From: SSSZ01 sp016790965
GTDB taxonomy: Bacteria > Pseudomonadota > Gammaproteobacteria > Burkholderiales > Rhodocyclaceae
Length of the DNA: 64,000 nucleotides
NCBI GenBank assembly: GCA_016790965.1
Contig: JAEUNZ010000031.1
Span: 1-64,000 of the forward strand
Reading direction: 5' to 3'
Shown here: one piece after another, positions 61,139-64,000 of the stretch
Numbering within the stretch: the stretch's first letter is position 1
How the letters are laid out: each line of letters begins with the position of its first letter
Program-made: the position numbers and the translations under genes
The notes under the pieces: model-generated
Seen by the model: only the letters and a program-made list of their open reading frames with translations
Told to the model about the DNA's origin: nothing
Databases searched by the model: none

Positions 61139-62362
61139 ATGCCCCTCCGCCTGGTACTCGCCTACGGCTTCCTCGGCCTGCCCCTCGCCTTCGCCGCCCT
61201 GCCGCTCTACGTGCACGTGCCCCGCTACTATGCCGAAACCACCGGCATGTCACTGGCCCTTCTGGGCACCCTGCTGCTGATCGCCCGCCTCGGCGATGCC
61301 TTCATCGACCCCTGCCTGGGCTGGCTGGCCGACCGCCTGCCCCGCCGCCATCTGCTGGGCTGGGCCCTGGTTCCCTTCGGCCTGGGCTTCGTCGCCCTCC
61401 TCAATCCCCCGGCCGGTTCGGCCGCCCCCTGGCTGTTGGCCACCCTGCTCCTCACCTACGGCGGTTTCTCCGCCGCCACCATCGCCTACCAGGCCTGGGG
61501 TGCCGATCTCGGCGCCGACTCCATCCTGCGCACCAGGCTCACCGCCGCCCGGGAGGGCTTCGGGCTGTGCGGCGTCCTGCTCGCCGTGGCGCTGCCCGCC
61601 CTGCTCGCCGCCGACCTTGCCACCGGCATCAGCCGCCTGGCCTACGTGCTGCCGCCGCTCCTGGTCCTCGCGTCCTTCGTCACATTCCTCCCGACCCGCG
61701 CCGGAACCCCGACTGTGGCCCACCAGCAACCGATTACCGACGCCTTGCGGGCCGTCGCCGCCGACCCGGCATTCCGACGCCTCCTGCTGGTCTTCGTCGC
61801 CAACGGCATCGCCGCCGGCCTGCCGGCCACCCTCTTCCTGTTTTTCGTCGCGGATGTGCTGCAGGCCGAGGCGGCCAGCGGCTGGCTCCTGGCCCTCTAC
61901 TTCGCCGCCGGGGCGGCCTCCCTGCCGCTGTGGGTGCGCCTTGCTGCACGCCGGGGTCGGGTCGCGGCGTGGCTGGCCGCGATGGTGCTCGCCATGGTTG
62001 CCTTCGCCGGCACCGCCACCCTCGGCCCCGGGGAGCTGACGGCCTTCGCCATCATCTGCATCGCCTCGGGCCTCGCCCTGGGCGCCGACCTGGCCCTGCC
62101 GGCCGCCATCGCCGCCGACCTGGGGGAGCGTATGGGGCGGCCCGGCGCCTGCTTCGGCCTCTGGAATTTCGTCGCCAAACTGAACCTGGCCCTGGCCGCC
62201 GGGCTCGCCCTGCCCCTGCTGGACCGGCTCGGCTATGTCCCGGGCCAGGCCTCGGGGCTCGCCGCCCTCACCGTCGCCTATGCGCTGCTGCCCTTGTGCT
62301 TCAAGGCCCTGGCCGCCGGGTTGCTATGGCGCTGGCGCCATCACCTGGAGATTCGCTCATGA
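61139..62362 (+). CDS. MFS transporter (GPH/MelB-like)
   Basis: A 407-residue permease with about 12 membrane helices. The loop motif DAFIDPCLGWLADRLPRRH resembles the cation-sugar symporter (GPH) subgroup. Related MFS genes occur in the same neighbourhood in photo-oxidative stress loci. The substrate is unknown. ATG 61139 is used; its stop overlaps the next gene by 4 bp. Confidence 0.85.
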   Translation: MPLRLVLAYGFLGLPLAFAALPLYVHVPRYYAETTGMSLALLGTLLLIARLGDAFIDPCLGWLADRLPRRHLLGWALVPFGLGFVALLNPPAGSAAPWLLATLLLTYGGFSAATIAYQAWGADLGADSILRTRLTAAREGFGLCGVLLAVALPALLAADLATGISRLAYVLPPLLVLASFVTFLPTRAGTPTVAHQQPITDALRAVAADPAFRRLLLVFVANGIAAGLPATLFLFFVADVLQAEAASGWLLALYFAAGAASLPLWVRLAARRGRVAAWLAAMVLAMVAFAGTATLGPGELTAFAIICIASGLALGADLALPAAIAADLGERMGRPGACFGLWNFVAKLNLALAAGLALPLLDRLGYVPGQASGLAALTVAYALLPLCFKALAAGLLWRWRHHLEIRS

Positions 62363-62898
62363 CATTCAAACTGCTCTCCGCCACCTTGCTGGCCCTCGGC
62401 CTGGGTGCTTGCGCGGCCCCGGGGATCGACCATTACCGCAACGAGAAACCGACCCTCGACCTGCAGCACTACCTCAACGGCACCCTGGATGCCTGGGGCG
62501 TTTTCCAGGGGCGCTCCGGCGAAGTGAAGAAGCGGTTCAACGTGGTCATCGACGCCCGTTGGCAGGGGGATACCGGCGTCCTCGACGAACGCTTCTCCTG
62601 GTCCGACGGAACGACCTCGCGCCGGGTGTGGACCCTGACCCGGCAAGCCGACGGCACCTACCGCGGCAGAGCCGACGACGTCATCGGCGAAGCCGTCGGT
62701 GAGCTGGCCGGCAATGCCCTGCGTTGGCGCTATGTCCTGGCCCTGCCGGTCGACGGCAAGACCTATCAGGTGGATTTCGACGACTGGATGTTCCTGATGG
62801 ACGACCGCGTCATGCTCAACCGCTCCTACATGTCCAAGTGGGGCATCGGCCTCGGCGAAGTGACCCTGACCTTCGTCAAGCGACCGGCGACACCATGA
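62359..62898 (+). CDS. DUF3833 lipoprotein
   Basis: A 179-residue lipoprotein (lipobox LGAC, Cys18) with the DUF3833 beta-rich domain: LDLQHYLNGTLDAWGVFQGRSGEVKKRFNV and DDWMFLMDDRVMLNRSYMSKWG. Function unknown. It is coupled to its neighbours by 4-bp overlaps on both sides. Confidence 0.88.
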   Translation: MTFKLLSATLLALGLGACAAPGIDHYRNEKPTLDLQHYLNGTLDAWGVFQGRSGEVKKRFNVVIDARWQGDTGVLDERFSWSDGTTSRRVWTLTRQADGTYRGRADDVIGEAVGELAGNALRWRYVLALPVDGKTYQVDFDDWMFLMDDRVMLNRSYMSKWGIGLGEVTLTFVKRPATP

Positions 62899-63650
62899 AT
62901 CCCCGGATCACCGACTGGGAAGGCCGACGGGTCTGGCTGGTCGGCGCTTCCACCGGCATCGGCGCCGCCCTGGCCCGGGACCTGCACGGACGTGGCGCCC
63001 GCCTCGCCCTCTCGGCCCGCGACCCGGGCAAGCTGGCCGCCCTGGGGCTCGCCGGGGCCACCCTCGCCCCCTGCGACGCCACCGACGGCACGGCCCTGGC
63101 GACCGCTCGCACCACGGTCTTGCGGGCGATGGCCGGCCTCGACCTGGTGGTGTATCTGGCCGGCGACTATGTGCCGATGACAGCCGACAACTTCGACCTG
63201 GCCACCGCCGAGCGCGTCGTCGAGATCAATTTTCTCGGCGCCATGCGGCTCGCCCACACCGTCCTCACCGACATCCTGCCGGGCGGCGGCATCGCTTTCG
63301 TTGCCAGCGTCGCCGGCTACCGCGGCCTGCCACGGGCCCTGTGTTACGGGCCGGGCAAGGCCGCGCTGATCCATTTTGCCGAGTGCCTCCATCTCGATCT
63401 GGCGCCGCGAAATATTGGTGTCTGGGTGGTCAATCCAGGCTTCGTCGCCACCCGCCTCACCGCCCGCAACGATTTCGCCATGCCCGCCCTGCTCACCCCG
63501 GAGGCAGCCGCCCGGGCCCTGGTCGAGGGCTTCGCCTCCGGCCGATTCGAAATCCACTTCCCCAAACGCTTTACCCGCGTCCTCAAATGTCTGGCGCTGT
63601 TGCCCTACCGTTGGTATTTTCCGTTGATACGGCGCTTCACAGGAGGCTGA
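62895..63650 (+). CDS. Short-chain dehydrogenase/reductase
   Basis: A 251-residue NAD(P)-dependent SDR. The cofactor loop is GASTGIGAAL (about 15-24), and the catalytic Tyr-Lys pair is in YGPGKAAL with a Ser in FVASVAGY. The C-terminal FPKRFTRVLKCLALLPYRWYF suggests a membrane-associated tail. The substrate is unknown; a lipid-modifying role fits the context. Confidence 0.9.
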   Translation: MNPRITDWEGRRVWLVGASTGIGAALARDLHGRGARLALSARDPGKLAALGLAGATLAPCDATDGTALATARTTVLRAMAGLDLVVYLAGDYVPMTADNFDLATAERVVEINFLGAMRLAHTVLTDILPGGGIAFVASVAGYRGLPRALCYGPGKAALIHFAECLHLDLAPRNIGVWVVNPGFVATRLTARNDFAMPALLTPEAAARALVEGFASGRFEIHFPKRFTRVLKCLALLPYRWYFPLIRRFTGG

Positions 63651-63651
63651 C

Positions 63652-64000
63652 ATGAACCTCGACGCCCTCGTCGATTTCTATCAAACCCTCACCCCGGCGA
63701 GCATCGACCGCTTCGGCGACTTCTATGCCGAAGACGCCTATTTCAAGGATCCGTTCAACGAAGTACGCGGCCTCAAACCCATATGCCGCATCTTCGAGCA
63801 CATGTTCGCCCAGGTGTCCGGACCCCGCTTCGTCGTCACCGAGCGCGTTGTCGACGGCAGCGGCGCCGTCCTGGTCTGGGAGTTCTTCTTTCGTTTACGG
63901 CTCTTTGGCCGCGGCGAAACCCTGGTCATGCGCGGGGTCTCCCACCTGAAGTTCGCTGCCGACGGGCGCGTCGCATTCCACCGGGATTACTGGGATACCG
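63652..64000 (+). CDS. SnoaL-like (NTF2-fold) protein, cut by window end
   Basis: The first about 116 residues of an NTF2/SnoaL-like protein: MNLDALVDFYQTLTPASIDRFGDFYAEDAYFKDPFNEVRG, FEHMFAQVSG and MRGVSHLKF, ending in FHRDYWDT at the window edge. AGGAGG lies just before the ATG. Such proteins accompany SDR and DUF3833 genes in this cluster type. The function is unknown and the 3' end is missing only because the window stops. Confidence 0.85.
   Translation, partial: MNLDALVDFYQTLTPASIDRFGDFYAEDAYFKDPFNEVRGLKPICRIFEHMFAQVSGPRFVVTERVVDGSGAVLVWEFFFRLRLFGRGETLVMRGVSHLKFAADGRVAFHRDYWDT

Overview
The window looks like a chromosomal segment of a betaproteobacterium, most plausibly of the Rhodocyclales. 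This is inferred from the high G+C content, the housekeeping gene set (mltG-tmk-holB-pilZ-tatD, typA, ygfZ, clpB, a dinG-mobB-moeA-moaD-moaE operon) and protein sequence styles. No rRNA or tRNA gene was seen, so the taxonomy is not proven.

Region 1 (1-11.7 kb) is accessory DNA. It opens with the end of a Tn3-family transposon inserted in a DUF2064 glycosyltransferase gene. Then come a stray IHF-beta paralogue, a truncated DUF2384 regulator remnant, a DUF3223 gene, and an IetA/IetS pair (AAA+ ATPase plus subtilisin-like protease, a plasmid-stability and anti-phage module). Next is an unusual block of tyrosine recombinase, Tn3-type transposase and second tyrosine recombinase, followed by a higBA toxin-antitoxin pair.

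Region 2 (11.8-27.7 kb) is a heavy-metal resistance island. It carries czcI-czcC-czcB-czcA, several small His/Cys-rich accessory proteins, a CDF exporter, a single-domain response regulator, a CadA-type P-type ATPase and a divergent CadR/PbrR regulator with a textbook MerR-type operator. A Tn4651-like transposition module (tnpC-tnpA) and its terminal inverted repeat close the island at 27,702.

Region 3 (27.8-54.8 kb) is core-like: a truncated haemoglobin, typA, moaA, sodC, a cNMP-binding protein, a PerM-type permease, tadA, an L,D-transpeptidase, ygfZ, mltG, tmk, holB, pilZ, tatD, an ankyrin protein, a bacteriohemerythrin, clpB with a sigma-32-type promoter, an AsmA protein and the molybdopterin operon, which includes an unassigned ATP-grasp-like gene. 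Non-coding items of interest are a 159-bp imperfect palindrome after sodC, a DnaA-box-bearing AT-rich gap before tadA, and a probable structured RNA with a terminator near 44 kb.

Region 4 (54.9-64 kb, running off the end) is a probable light or photo-oxidative stress regulon. A MerR-type regulator with a cobalamin photoreceptor domain (CarH/LitR class) is divergent from a long, tightly overlapping gene run: glutathione peroxidase, folE2, FAD oxidoreductase, DUF1365, CFA synthase-like, chalcone-isomerase-like, MFS, DUF3833, SDR and a SnoaL-like protein. Two matching palindromes in the divergent promoter are the likely operators.
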